Assembly (NCBI RefSeq): GCF_014042165.1
Contig: NZ_JACDZE010000002.1
Span: 214,706-278,705, forward strand
DNA length: 64,000 nucleotides
Direction: 5' to 3'
Source of the DNA: Moheibacter lacus
Lineage (GTDB): Bacteria; Bacteroidota; Bacteroidia; Flavobacteriales; Weeksellaceae
Positions 36,479 to 45,347 of the stretch are shown one piece after another. Made by a program: the position numbers and the translations under genes. The number at the start of each line of letters is the position of its first letter. Position 1 is the first letter of the stretch. The notes beneath the pieces were generated by a model. The model saw nothing but the letters and a program-made list of their open reading frames with translations, was not told the DNA's origin and did no database searches.

Positions 36479-36520
36479 AAAACCGTTTCTATTCTTACTA
36501 AATTAGAGACGGTTTTTTTA
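36479..36520 (+). terminator. Intrinsic terminator after the M24 peptidase gene
   Basis: A 12-bp stem (AAAACCGTTTCT with AGAGACGGTTTT, one T-G pair) has a 14-base loop and a T-run. Confidence 0.85.
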
Positions 36521-36527
36521 TTCAAAT

Positions 36528-36578
36528 TAAACCAATGAACATTAAATTATGCGCGGTTGTCATGGCGCAATTGGTTTA
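36528..36578. repeat. Nested inverted repeat upstream of the TlpA-like gene
   Basis: TAAACCAAT (36528-36536) pairs with ATTGGTTTA (36570-36578), and directly inside it TGCGC (36550-36554) pairs with GCGCA (36565-36569), with a 13-base bulge on the left. It lies 73 bases before the likely start of the redox lipoprotein gene and after the previous terminator. A regulatory role is possible but not shown. Confidence 0.4.
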
Positions 36579-36650
36579 TTTAATCGACAAATATTGGTAA
36601 ATTCAACCTAAAAAATCTTTTGTAGTATGGTTTTTGAGGAATTCAGCGGT

Positions 36651-37142
36651 ATGAAAAATTTATTCTTTATTTTGACCTTAGGTTTATTCATAGGTTGCCA
36701 AGGTCAGGAATCCCAAAAAGTATTGAAAGCGGTCAATTACGACGAATTGAAGCCGATCATCCAAAAAGAAGACGGTGTTCTGTATGTGGTCAATTTTTGG
36801 GCAACTTGGTGCAAACCTTGTATCGAAGAATTACCTGAATTTATGGCTGTCAACGAGCGTTTTAAAGACAATCCCAATTACAAAATGATTTTGGTATCGC
36901 TCGACACTAAAAAAGTGATGGATACAAAAGTCAAAAAATTCATAGAAAAAAATAATTTGGATGTTGATGTTTATTTGTTGGATGACATCAAACGGATGAA
37001 TATGTGGATTCCGGATGTAGATGCGACTTGGAGTGGAGGAATTCCTGCGACGGTTTTCTATAAAAATGGAAAGAAATTGGGTTTTCGGGAGTCTCAAATG
37101 ACCGAATTTGAATTGGAAGACATGATCAATGAAAATTTATAA
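36651..37142 (+). CDS. TlpA-like thioredoxin-fold lipoprotein
   Basis: From the ATG at 36651 the product has 163 residues and a lipoprotein signal (ILTLGLFIGC, cysteine 16). The thioredoxin active site is Cys54-Lys-Pro-Cys57 (NFWATWCKPCIEELPE), and the cis-proline lies in SGGIPATVFYKNG. It should reduce or exchange disulfides in the periplasm. The frame could start at 36627, but the signal peptide fits 36651. It is followed by a second thioredoxin-fold lipoprotein 43 bases later. Confidence 0.88.
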   Translation: MKNLFFILTLGLFIGCQGQESQKVLKAVNYDELKPIIQKEDGVLYVVNFWATWCKPCIEELPEFMAVNERFKDNPNYKMILVSLDTKKVMDTKVKKFIEKNNLDVDVYLLDDIKRMNMWIPDVDATWSGGIPATVFYKNGKKLGFRESQMTEFELEDMINENL

Positions 37143-37185
37143 ATACGAATTCAATTTACATTAAACAACTAAATTTCAGTTAATT

Positions 37186-37848
37186 ATGCATAAATTATTC
37201 GCCATTTTGACTATTGCAATTTCGATGATTGCGTGTCAAAATCAAATGGAAAAACCAGTAGAAGTTGCTTCTGCTGAGACAATTGAACCTAAAACGCATA
37301 CCGCAAGCGGATATGCAGTTGGTGACGAAGCGACTGATTTTAAATTGAAAAACATAGACGATAAAATGGTTTCGTTAGCCGATTTTAAGGATGCCAAAGG
37401 ATTTATCGTCATTTTTACTTGCAACCATTGTCCGTACGCCATTGCTTATGAAGACCGAATCATCGCATTGAATAAAAAGTACAAAGCGCTGGGTTATCCG
37501 GTGATTGCGATCAATCCAAACGACCCAACAGTTCAGCCGGAAGATGGTTTTGCAGAGATGAAGATTCGCGCAAAGGAAAAAGGATTTAGTTTTCCTTATT
37601 TGCTGGATGAAGGCCAAAAGATTTATCCGCAATATGGCGCTACCAAAACACCGCATGTCTATCTTTTGAACAAAGAAAATGGAAAAAACATCGTGAAATA
37701 CATCGGGACGATTGATAACAATTACCAAGATGCAAACGACGCAGACGAGCATTTTGTAAAAGATGCAGTTGATGCTTTATTAGCAGGAAAACCGATTGTC
37801 AAAGAAACGACAGTGGCGATCGGATGTACCATTAAGGTGAAAAAATAA
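37186..37848 (+). CDS. Thioredoxin-like/redoxin lipoprotein
   Basis: A 220-residue lipoprotein (lipobox SMIAC, cysteine 17) with an AhpC/TSA-like redoxin domain. The active site is Cys79-Asn-His-Cys82 (FTCNHCPYAIAYEDR), and the cis-proline is in GATKTPHVYLLNKENG. An extra cysteine sits near the C-terminus (VAIGCTIKVKK). It probably acts with the TlpA-like protein encoded upstream, as a reductase or peroxidase partner. Confidence 0.87.
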   Translation: MHKLFAILTIAISMIACQNQMEKPVEVASAETIEPKTHTASGYAVGDEATDFKLKNIDDKMVSLADFKDAKGFIVIFTCNHCPYAIAYEDRIIALNKKYKALGYPVIAINPNDPTVQPEDGFAEMKIRAKEKGFSFPYLLDEGQKIYPQYGATKTPHVYLLNKENGKNIVKYIGTIDNNYQDANDADEHFVKDAVDALLAGKPIVKETTVAIGCTIKVKK

Positions 37849-37867
37849 TCGATATTTTCAATTGAGA

Positions 37868-38794
37868 TTAGGAAAGGGTTATTTTGGATAGCCCTTTTTT
37901 TGTGAGTTTATAGGTTTTTAAAAGGAATAGATTCTTGCGTTTGCGCCAACCTTTTGATTCATTTGAAATGATTTCTGTAGCCCAATTGAATTTCATCATT
38001 TTAATCAATTCATAAAGGATTTTTTGCAAATATTCTTTGTAATATTCCTCTAAATTAACTTTCTGTTCGGCATTCAAATAATCGTTGAAGATGATGTGCC
38101 GAGCTTTGTAGTAATGGTAATATTTTTGAGGTTGCAGTGTTGGATTTTGAGAAATATTATCCAAATGCTTTCGTATTTTAACCTTAGATTGATTGGTCAG
38201 ATTAAATTCAAGCTTAGGATTAAGCAACAAGATTTTCATAAAAAACTCCCAGTCTTGCGCCGCCAATAAATTCTCGTTAAAAAATATTTGTTTTTTCGTA
38301 ATAAATGCACTCTTTATCAAAGGATTACTTATTAACCATATAGATTCTTTTTTAAAAAATGAAGTAATCAAACTTTCTTCTGAGTTTATTTTTACGATGT
38401 TTTCTTCATTGGAATTATTTTCAAAAAAATAAACAGACTGATAAATTATCAAATCATTTTTTGTGTTAGTTATTTTATCCTTAACCGAAGATAAAAAATC
38501 AAACCCCAGCAAATCATCACTATCTAAAAACAAAAGAAAATCCCCATTCGATTTTTCGATTCCGATGTTCCGACAAGCATTTGCTCCTTTGGGTTTATTG
38601 AAATCCTGCCTTTTGAAGATTTTAAATCGATCGTCTTTTGATGAATAATTCTGCAAAACATTCCAGGTTTGATCTGTGCTACCATCATCAATCAGCAAAC
38701 ACTCCCAGTTTGTTTCGCTTTGGGCAAGTATAGAGTCAAGGGTTTCTTGAATCAAATCTTCACGATTGTATGTGGGGATGATGATAGAGATCAT
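37868..38794 (-). CDS. Glycosyltransferase family 2
   Basis: From the ATG at 38794 the product has 308 residues and begins MISIIIPTYNREDLIQETLDSILAQS, the standard GT2 N-terminus, followed by LLIDDGSTDQTW and a DSDD metal-binding motif (LFLDSDDLLG). The longer frame from 38845 would overlap the previous gene by 41 bases and lacks conservation, so 38794 is chosen (10-base gap). The C-terminal 80 residues are Lys-rich. It is the last gene of the polysaccharide operon. Confidence 0.87.
   Translation of the reverse strand: MISIIIPTYNREDLIQETLDSILAQSETNWECLLIDDGSTDQTWNVLQNYSSKDDRFKIFKRQDFNKPKGANACRNIGIEKSNGDFLLFLDSDDLLGFDFLSSVKDKITNTKNDLIIYQSVYFFENNSNEENIVKINSEESLITSFFKKESIWLISNPLIKSAFITKKQIFFNENLLAAQDWEFFMKILLLNPKLEFNLTNQSKVKIRKHLDNISQNPTLQPQKYYHYYKARHIIFNDYLNAEQKVNLEEYYKEYLQKILYELIKMMKFNWATEIISNESKGWRKRKNLFLLKTYKLTKKGLSKITLS
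37873..37900 (+). terminator. Intrinsic terminator inside the 3' end of the opposing GT gene
   Basis: A 10-bp stem (AAAGGGTTAT with ATAGCCCTTT, one T-G pair) has a five-base loop and seven or more T residues. It serves the redoxin gene but overlaps the last codons of the convergent glycosyltransferase gene, which ends at 37868. Confidence 0.8.
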
Positions 38795-38804
38795 AGTAGC
38801 TGAA

Positions 38805-39734
38805 TTATAGAAATGCAAATTTATCTGCCACTTTAGAAATTTCAAGGTTTTTCACTAACTCCTCTTCATTTGAGTCAATCATTTTTAATTCTTTTTTGAG
38901 GTGCTTATAAGCGTCTTTCTGTAAAAGAATTTTGCTTTTCAAAATCTTTGTCTTTATTTGTTTTTTAGTCTTGTAAAGATGATTTATGGATGAAATATTT
39001 GGATTAGATAATTTGTTTAAAATAGTTCTTTTATTTTGTTCTTCTCTTTCTTCATAAAGTGATTTAGGTCTATCCTTTCGATCGTGAAAAATACTCGTTT
39101 TAGGATGAATTCCTATTTTTAGTTTATGATAATGTAGTCTATGACAATAATTATCATCCTCACCATAATGATAAAATACGGGATTAAATCCACCAACTTT
39201 TTTTAAACATTCCTTTGAAATCATCCATGCAGCTGCACACACAAATTTAGTTTCATAAATTTCATTTTTGACTTTATTCAGAACAAAATCAGAATAAAGA
39301 TTTGGGCAAGAATATGGAGAAATTTGATTAGAAAATTTAAGATCCAACGCATTTCCCTCACCATTTAGATGTAGCGGACTAACTATACCATACTCCGGAT
39401 TTCCTTTCAATTGATAAACTAACTTCTCAATGGTATTTTCTTCAACCCAAGCATCCTGATTTAATAAGAAAAAATATTCTCCGCCGCTTTCTAATGCATA
39501 TTTTAATCCTTGGTTATTGGCTCCACCAAATCCTTTGTTTTCCTTGTTTTCAATCAAATGAACCGAAGGGTATTTTGATTTAATAACTTTAACTGTTTCA
39601 TCAGTTGAAAGGTTATCTACTATTACAATTTCTGTTTTGAGAGTAGATTTCAGTAAAGAATCCAAACATTTTTGCAACCAATTATTGCGGGTAGCATTGT
39701 AAGTTACGATTATGGAATAAGTTTTATATTTCAT
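38805..39734 (-). CDS. Glycosyltransferase family 2 (rhamnosyltransferase-like)
   Basis: A 309-residue GT2 protein. The N-terminus is YSIIVTYNATRNNWLQKCLDSLL, then IVIVDNLSTDET, FFLLNQDAWVEENT (NQD in the metal site) and GGFNPVFYHYGEDDNYCHRL. This resembles the WbbL-like rhamnosyltransferases also found at 233-1300 and 49258-50286. It overlaps the upstream gene by 11 bases. The gene is richer in A/T than its neighbours, as is common for polysaccharide loci. Confidence 0.87.
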   Translation of the reverse strand: MKYKTYSIIVTYNATRNNWLQKCLDSLLKSTLKTEIVIVDNLSTDETVKVIKSKYPSVHLIENKENKGFGGANNQGLKYALESGGEYFFLLNQDAWVEENTIEKLVYQLKGNPEYGIVSPLHLNGEGNALDLKFSNQISPYSCPNLYSDFVLNKVKNEIYETKFVCAAAWMISKECLKKVGGFNPVFYHYGEDDNYCHRLHYHKLKIGIHPKTSIFHDRKDRPKSLYEEREEQNKRTILNKLSNPNISSINHLYKTKKQIKTKILKSKILLQKDAYKHLKKELKMIDSNEEELVKNLEISKVADKFAFL

Positions 39735-40443
39735 AATTGTATCGAAGCTTATAATATATTCTTTTTATAATTCTTTTAATACCCTTACTATTATTGTTTT
39801 GTGAAAAGTATTTCCCGTATTTATTAAAGTTTTCTTTATGTCTACGGTAATAAAGTAACCCCTCCTTTATATAACCTACTTTTGCTCCATATTCTAATAA
39901 CCCATTCCACAACCTTAAATCTTCCGTTGAATATCTACGACCTTCTTTAAATTCTCTGTAGCCTACTTTTTTCGCCAATTTAACATTATAGAAAATTGAT
40001 CCATGATGTCCACCTTCTCTGTCCCAATAAAAATCTCCATAAAATGGTTTCATTTTCTCTGACCACCCGTCTAATATTTCATCTTTTATTTCACCTGTAA
40101 CTATAATATCATAGGTAACTACATCAGCGTCTACTTTTTTTAGTAATTCTATAGCATCTGAACGCAACCAATTATCTGCTCCTAAAAATAAACAATAATC
40201 TGTTTGAACTCGATCGAGCATATCTTGAAAGTTCGATGCAGTACCTAAATTCTTTTTTCTTAATATATATTCTACTTGAGGATAAATTTTAGGCAAATGT
40301 TTGCAATCTCCTACACCATCATCTACAAATAATATTTTATCTGGTAAAACAGTTTGAGATAATATAGATTCTATACAATGCGCAGCTAAGTGTCCATATT
40401 TATAAGATGCAACAACTACAGTTACTGTTTTATTCCCATTCAT
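39724..40443 (-). CDS. Glycosyltransferase family 2
   Basis: A short GT2 protein (239 residues from the ATG at 40443; a second ATG lies two codons upstream). It contains VTVVVASYKYGHLAAHCIESILSQ, ILFVDDGVGD and YCLFLGADNWL in place of the usual DxD. It overlaps the ABC ATPase gene at the 5' end by 14 bases and the next GT2 gene at the 3' end, so translation is probably coupled. Confidence 0.85.
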   Translation of the reverse strand: MNGNKTVTVVVASYKYGHLAAHCIESILSQTVLPDKILFVDDGVGDCKHLPKIYPQVEYILRKKNLGTASNFQDMLDRVQTDYCLFLGADNWLRSDAIELLKKVDADVVTYDIIVTGEIKDEILDGWSEKMKPFYGDFYWDREGGHHGSIFYNVKLAKKVGYREFKEGRRYSTEDLRLWNGLLEYGAKVGYIKEGLLYYRRHKENFNKYGKYFSQNNNSKGIKRIIKRIYYKLRYNYEI

Positions 40444-41653
40444 GATCAATTAAAATTTTAGAAGGTATTTTTTCAGTTAATCTACCCTGACCATAGTAAT
40501 CTCCATTCAGAACATTAAACATTAAACACTTGGAATAATGTTCTCTTTTATCACTATCAGTTATAAGTAAATTAACATAATAGTTGCCTTCTACCAAATT
40601 ATTTTTGAAGATGCAATTTATTTTATCTCTTTTAGTATCAACATCAAAATAAGAAGTTGAAAGATTAAATATCTTTTCATCTTGAGTGTTATAGAGTCCT
40701 ATATCAATCAACAAATTAGACTTCGGATTTTTCAGTTTCAATTCAAATCTTAACCTCTCACCACTTTCAATGACATTTTGTAAATTTGATTTTATACTAA
40801 AGCTTTCTAAAAATTGGCCTTTTTCAGGTGTAAAGTTTAATCTATTAAATTCTTCTCCTATATTATATGCAAAGTATTGTTCTACTACAGAATTAACATC
40901 AGTATCCAAAACAATATTTCCATTCTGCATTAAAACCCCTCTATCACACAAAGATTTAACACTTGCCATATTATGACTCACAAAAAGAATGGTCCTTCCC
41001 TCTCCTTTTGTGACATCACCCATTTTCCCCAAACACTTTTTCTGGAATTCTGCATCTCCTACCGCCAGAACTTCATCGACAATTAAAATCTCAGATTCCA
41101 AATGTGCTGCTACCGCAAAAGCCAGACGAACGTACATTCCAGACGAATAGCGTTTTACAGGTGTGTCTATGTATCTTTCAACGCCCGCAAAATCTACGAT
41201 TTCATCAAATTTCCGGGTGATTTCTTTACGCGTCATCCCAAGTATTGCACCATTTAAATAGATGTTTTCTCTTCCGGTCATTTCAGGATGGAATCCGGTT
41301 CCAACTTCAAGCAAGGAAGCAATTCTTCCTTTATATTTGATCGTTCCAGTGGTCGGTTTGGTGACTTTGGAAAGCAATTTTAAAAGGGTGGATTTCCCGG
41401 CTCCATTTCTGCCAATGATCCCAACGGCTTCTCCCTGCTCTACTTTAAAATCGATATCACGTAGCGCCCAAACATAATCAGAATCACCCTTCGATGTTCT
41501 ATCATTGGTATCTCCAATTTTTAAATAAGGATCTTCTTTTCCTCTTATTGCAGACCACCAACGGTTCAAATCATGCGAAAGGGTTCCCGTCCCTACTTCT
41601 CCCAAACGATATTGTTTGGATACATTTTCTATGTCTAAAACGATATTTCCCAT
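40430..41653 (-). CDS. Polysaccharide ABC exporter ATPase (Wzt-type)
   Basis: A 407-residue ATPase. Residues 1-245 form the nucleotide-binding domain with Walker A GRNGAGKST (81-89), signature YSSGMYVRLAFA (about 173), and Walker B ILIVDEVLAVGD (about 193). Residues 270-407 form a C-terminal domain of the Wzt_C kind that binds the non-reducing end of the glycan in O-antigen systems. It pairs with the permease encoded eight bases upstream to export lipid-linked polysaccharide. Confidence 0.93.
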   Translation of the reverse strand: MGNIVLDIENVSKQYRLGEVGTGTLSHDLNRWWSAIRGKEDPYLKIGDTNDRTSKGDSDYVWALRDIDFKVEQGEAVGIIGRNGAGKSTLLKLLSKVTKPTTGTIKYKGRIASLLEVGTGFHPEMTGRENIYLNGAILGMTRKEITRKFDEIVDFAGVERYIDTPVKRYSSGMYVRLAFAVAAHLESEILIVDEVLAVGDAEFQKKCLGKMGDVTKGEGRTILFVSHNMASVKSLCDRGVLMQNGNIVLDTDVNSVVEQYFAYNIGEEFNRLNFTPEKGQFLESFSIKSNLQNVIESGERLRFELKLKNPKSNLLIDIGLYNTQDEKIFNLSTSYFDVDTKRDKINCIFKNNLVEGNYYVNLLITDSDKREHYSKCLMFNVLNGDYYGQGRLTEKIPSKILIDHEWE

Positions 41654-41661
41654 CTTCCAAT

Positions 41662-42510
41662 TTATACAGAATCCATAAAGGATTTTTCAACTTTATTAAA
41701 AATCAAAGTTCCAACCATCAAAATGATAAAAGTTGAAACTGCTGAATAAATCAACATACCTGGTTCAAAACTTCCTGATCCGATGTATCCGAATTTAAAA
41801 CATTCAAATACGCCAGTCAAAGGATTGGCTTTAATAAAAGGAATCGCCCATTCCGGCATACCGGAAACCGGTAAAATTACAGGTGTTGCATACATAAACA
41901 ATTGAATACCAAACCCCAACAACATACTCAAATCTTTGTATTTGGTGGTCATAGAGGAAAAAATCATTCCCAATCCCAATGAAAATCCGGCCATCAAAAT
42001 GATCAGAAAAGGCGTTGCTAAAATCCACCAATTGGGCCAAACATTTTTTTCAAAAATCAAAAAATACAGGATCACCAAAATGAACAATAAAAACTGAACA
42101 CCAAACCGCATCAAATTGGAAATCACTATCGATAAAGGCATCACCAATCTAGGAAAATATACTTTACCAAAAATCCGGGCATTTCCCCTAAAAACATTTG
42201 ATGTCGTACTCAATGTCGTAGAAAAATAACTCCAAAGTGTCGTTCCTGCTAAATAAAATGCGATTGGCGGTCCATCAACCGGTAAATTGGCTATTCCCTT
42301 GAAGACGACTAAAAATGTCAAAGTCGTCAAAATCGGTTGGATAAAAAACCAAACAGGTCCTAATAAAGTTTGTTTAAATGTGGTAACAAAATCTCGTTTT
42401 ACCAGCATATACACCAAATCTCGGTACCGCCAAACCTCTTTGAGATTGAGCGAAAAAAGTTTGTGTTTTGAGCTGATGATTTCGGTCCATTGGTTGGTGG
42501 TTGAATTCAT
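41662..42510 (-). CDS. Polysaccharide ABC exporter permease (Wzm-type)
   Basis: A 282-residue ABC-2 family membrane protein with six hydrophobic segments (for example TLTFLVVFKGIANL and FLLFILVILYFLIF). The N-terminal cytoplasmic stretch LVKRDFVTTFKQTLLGPVWFFIQPIL is typical of Wzm/TagG proteins. It forms the channel for the ATPase encoded just downstream. It starts two bases after the rfbA stop. Confidence 0.92.
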   Translation of the reverse strand: MNSTTNQWTEIISSKHKLFSLNLKEVWRYRDLVYMLVKRDFVTTFKQTLLGPVWFFIQPILTTLTFLVVFKGIANLPVDGPPIAFYLAGTTLWSYFSTTLSTTSNVFRGNARIFGKVYFPRLVMPLSIVISNLMRFGVQFLLFILVILYFLIFEKNVWPNWWILATPFLIILMAGFSLGLGMIFSSMTTKYKDLSMLLGFGIQLFMYATPVILPVSGMPEWAIPFIKANPLTGVFECFKFGYIGSGSFEPGMLIYSAVSTFIILMVGTLIFNKVEKSFMDSV

Positions 42511-42512
42511 TT

Positions 42513-43373
42513 TTATTGAATAATTTTTCTTAAATAATCGCCGTATCCGCTTTTCCCGTATTTATCGGCTGATTTTAACAATTGATCTTTATTTATAAAT
42601 TGAAGTCTATAAGCGATTTCTTCGATACAACTTACTTTAAATCCTTGGCGTTTTTCTAATATTTTGACAAATTCGGAAGCTTCATGAAGTGAATCAAAAG
42701 TTCCGGTATCCAGCCAAGCTGTACCTCTTCCCATTATGCCCACTTCCAATTCGCCCAAGTCCAAATAAATCTTGTTTATATCCGTGATTTCCAATTCGCC
42801 TCGATGCGATGGTTTTAGATTTTTTGCAAATTCCACTACCCGATTATCATAAAAATACAAACCCGGAACGGCATAATTTGATTTTGGCTTTTTTGGTTTT
42901 TCCTCAATTGAAAGCGCCTTAAAGTTGTTATCAAAATCAACTACTCCATATCGTTCAGGATCAGAAACTTGATAAGCAAAAACACAACCTCCATTTACTT
43001 TGGTTTTACTTTCAAGCAATGCCCTCAATCCATTCCCATAAAAGATATTGTCTCCCAAAACCAAGGCTACACTATCCTCCCCGATAAATTCTTCTCCTAT
43101 GATAAAAGCCTGCGCCAATCCGTCCGGACTTGGTTGAACTTTATATTCGATTTTGCATCCGATTTGAGAACCATCCCCTAAAAGACGTTGAAAAGGTTCG
43201 GAATCTTGCGGAGTTGTGATGATCAATATTTCTCTGATTCCGGCCAACATCAACGTAGAAAGCGGATAATAAATCATCGGTTTGTCATACACCGGCATCA
43301 ACTGTTTGCTGACGGAAATCGTCAACGGGTAAAGCCTTGTCCCTGAACCACCTGCTAGTATTATTCCCTTCAT
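42513..43373 (-). CDS. rfbA: Glucose-1-phosphate thymidylyltransferase
   Basis: A 286-residue nucleotidyltransferase with the signature [11 protein letters not shown] (8-18), [16 protein letters not shown], and [11 protein letters not shown]. It makes dTDP-glucose from glucose-1-phosphate and dTTP. Together with the rfbB gene 450 bases upstream it starts dTDP-6-deoxyhexose synthesis. rfbC and rfbD are not in the window. Confidence 0.95.
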   Translation of the reverse strand: MKGIILAGGSGTRLYPLTISVSKQLMPVYDKPMIYYPLSTLMLAGIREILIITTPQDSEPFQRLLGDGSQIGCKIEYKVQPSPDGLAQAFIIGEEFIGEDSVALVLGDNIFYGNGLRALLESKTKVNGGCVFAYQVSDPERYGVVDFDNNFKALSIEEKPKKPKSNYAVPGLYFYDNRVVEFAKNLKPSHRGELEITDINKIYLDLGELEVGIMGRGTAWLDTGTFDSLHEASEFVKILEKRQGFKVSCIEEIAYRLQFINKDQLLKSADKYGKSGYGDYLRKIIQ

Positions 43374-43383
43374 TATTAATTAC

Positions 43384-43415
43384 TTGAGTTATTGAGTATT
43401 TGAGTTATTGAGTAT
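43384..43415. repeat. Two tandem copies of a 16-bp TTGAGT repeat
   Basis: TTGAGTTATTGAGTAT occurs twice in perfect tandem. The stop codon of the four-helix-bundle gene (43405-43407) lies inside the second copy. Confidence 0.8.
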
Positions 43416-43794
43416 GTTTTTGAAAAGTCCATTTTTCATAATCTTTAGACAATTTCACAAGCATAGCCAATATTTCATCATATTTTATATATAATTCTTT
43501 GTACGTTTCTTCATTCAAATAATTGCATGCCAATGCGAAATCTAACCAATTTTGCGTTTCAGCTGCTTCGCCTTCGGAATCGATTAATTTGTTTACAAAT
43601 AATTTTTCATATCTTCTTTTTCGCCATGCTTCCGCTAAGTTTCCACAAACGGATCGCGATGAACGTCTAATTTGGTCGGTCAATGCGTATTTCTCCTCAG
43701 AAGGAAATGTTTTTGTGAGATTAAATATTTCCATTGCACTCTCAAATGCTTTTTGGTACACTATTAAATCTTTATGATATTTTATTAAAGCCAT
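43405..43794 (-). CDS. Four-helix-bundle protein (S23/IVP family)
   Basis: A 129-residue all-helical protein of the family first seen in 23S rRNA intervening sequences. Diagnostic stretches are LIVYQKAFESAMEIF, ALTDQIRRSSRSVCGNLAEAWRKRRYEK and KLIDSEGEAAETQNWLDFAL. Its function is unknown; such genes are scattered through Bacteroidota genomes. Here it interrupts the rfbB-rfbA pair of a polysaccharide operon, flanked by TTGAGT-type repeats on both sides, and its last codons come from one of those repeats. Confidence 0.9.
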   Translation of the reverse strand: MALIKYHKDLIVYQKAFESAMEIFNLTKTFPSEEKYALTDQIRRSSRSVCGNLAEAWRKRRYEKLFVNKLIDSEGEAAETQNWLDFALACNYLNEETYKELYIKYDEILAMLVKLSKDYEKWTFQKHTQ

Positions 43795-43797
43795 TTC

Positions 43798-43832
43798 TCA
43801 ATTACTCAACCATTCAACCACTCAATTATACT
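43798..43832. repeat. TTGAGT-type repeat on the other side of the four-helix gene
   Basis: CTCAATTACTCAACC followed by ATTCAACCACTCAATT is, on the minus strand, a close match to the repeat at 63701-63731 (ATTGAGTGGTTGA...TAATTGAG). It is in the orientation opposite to the copies at 43384-43415. The rfbB stop (43822-43824) falls inside it. Confidence 0.65.
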
Positions 43833-44880
43833 GTTTGTCATAATACTTCTGATAATCACCGCTGGTTACATGATTAAGCCATTCTTGATTTTCCAGATAC
43901 CAATCGATCGTCAATCCCAATCCTTGTTCAAAAGTCACACTTGGACTCCATCCCAATTCTTGATGGATTTTATTGGCGTCAATTGCATAACGTAAATCAT
44001 GTCCCGGACGGTCTTTCACGAAAGTAATCAATTTTTCACTCTCTCCTTTTTCTCGTCCCAATTTCTCATCCATTTGGCGACATAGTTCTTTTACCAAATC
44101 GATGTTTTGCCATTCGTTAAACCCTCCTACATTATAATTTTCCCCATTTCTTCCTTCATGAAATACCAAATCGATGGCTTTTGCATGGTCAATTACATAC
44201 AACCAATCCCGCGTATATTTCCCGTCACCATAGATGGGAAGTGGTTTTCGGTTGATGATGTTATGGATACAAAGCGGAATTAATTTTTCAGGAAAATGAT
44301 TCGGTCCGTAATTATTGGAACAATTAGTCAAAATAATCGGCAAACCATAGGTATCGGCATACGCACGCACAAAATGATCGGAACTTGCTTTGGAAGCCGA
44401 ATACGGCGAATGAGGATCATAACTCGTCTCTTCCGTAAAAAATCCGGTTTCACCCAGAGCGCCATAAACCTCATCGGTTGAAACATGGTGAAATCTTTTT
44501 CCATTGAATCCATCTTCCATCTCATTCCAAAGCCTTTTGGCAGCGTTCAATAAATTGACCGTTCCCAATACATTGGTTTTTACAAACTCCAAAGGCGAAC
44601 TGATGGAACGATCCACATGCGATTCGGCAGCGAGATGGATCACACCATCTGGGCGGAATTTTTGAAAAATTTCGTCCATCCGCATTTCATCTGTGATATC
44701 GGCTTTGATAAAAAGATAATTCGGTTCGTTTTCGATATCTTTTAGATTTTCCAAATTCCCTGCATAGGTCAAAGCATCCAGATTGATGATTTTGTATTGC
44801 GGGTATTTTTTCACAAATTCTCTTACAACGTGCGAACCGATGAATCCGGCGCCGCCGGTTATGATGATGGTTTTATTCAA
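43822..44880 (-). CDS. rfbB: dTDP-glucose 4,6-dehydratase
   Basis: A 352-residue extended SDR. The NAD motif is GGAGFIGSH (9-17), and the active site is YSASKAS (in DPHSPYSASKASSDH) with the TDEVYG block just before. It converts dTDP-glucose to the 4-keto-6-deoxy sugar. It begins one base after the nucleotidyltransferase gene stop, so the two are coupled. Its last codons run into the repeat next to the four-helix gene. Confidence 0.95.
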   Translation of the reverse strand: MNKTIIITGGAGFIGSHVVREFVKKYPQYKIINLDALTYAGNLENLKDIENEPNYLFIKADITDEMRMDEIFQKFRPDGVIHLAAESHVDRSISSPLEFVKTNVLGTVNLLNAAKRLWNEMEDGFNGKRFHHVSTDEVYGALGETGFFTEETSYDPHSPYSASKASSDHFVRAYADTYGLPIILTNCSNNYGPNHFPEKLIPLCIHNIINRKPLPIYGDGKYTRDWLYVIDHAKAIDLVFHEGRNGENYNVGGFNEWQNIDLVKELCRQMDEKLGREKGESEKLITFVKDRPGHDLRYAIDANKIHQELGWSPSVTFEQGLGLTIDWYLENQEWLNHVTSGDYQKYYDKQYN

Positions 44881-44881
44881 A

Positions 44882-45328
44882 TCAATTGGCTTTTTTATGA
44901 ATGATTTTTAAATTCTCGATTTCATGAACGGTTTTCCGTAAACCTGAACTTGAAAAACGGTGATCTCGTCTATTGTAGTATAATTCGATGCCTTTTTCCT
45001 CACAATATTGACGACCTGTGAAATTTTTATCTTGGTATTCGTCACCCAATATGCGAACATCAATTTTAAACGAACGCAATATATCTTCCAAATCCTGTTC
45101 CGTTGCATACGGAATGATTTCATCTACAAATTTGCAGCCTTTTAATTGGATGTAACGCTCCACGATCGTTTGTGTGGGTGAATTCTTTTCCGGTCTATCA
45201 ATCGTAGGGTCAGTTTGCAATCCTACGATCAAATAATCACAATTTCGTTTGGCTTCTTCCAGCATTTTTATATGTCCGGCATGAAGCAAATCAAATGTAC
45301 TAAAGGTAATTCCTACTTTCATTTTCAA
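44882..45328 (-). CDS. Cytidylyltransferase-like nucleotidyltransferase (TagD/HldE-like)
   Basis: A 148-residue single-domain enzyme of the HxGH superfamily. The motifs are TFSTFDLLHAGHIKMLEEA (HAGH), ILGDEYQDKNFTGR and a FSSSGLRKTV motif in place of ISSTxxR. It resembles glycerol-3-phosphate or similar cytidylyltransferases, suggesting a CDP-activated alditol phosphate in the glycan. A second ATG at 45322 is also likely. The substrate is not determined. Confidence 0.82.
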   Translation of the reverse strand: MKMKVGITFSTFDLLHAGHIKMLEEAKRNCDYLIVGLQTDPTIDRPEKNSPTQTIVERYIQLKGCKFVDEIIPYATEQDLEDILRSFKIDVRILGDEYQDKNFTGRQYCEEKGIELYYNRRDHRFSSSGLRKTVHEIENLKIIHKKAN

Positions 45329-45347
45329 ATAATTAGTAAAGATAAAT

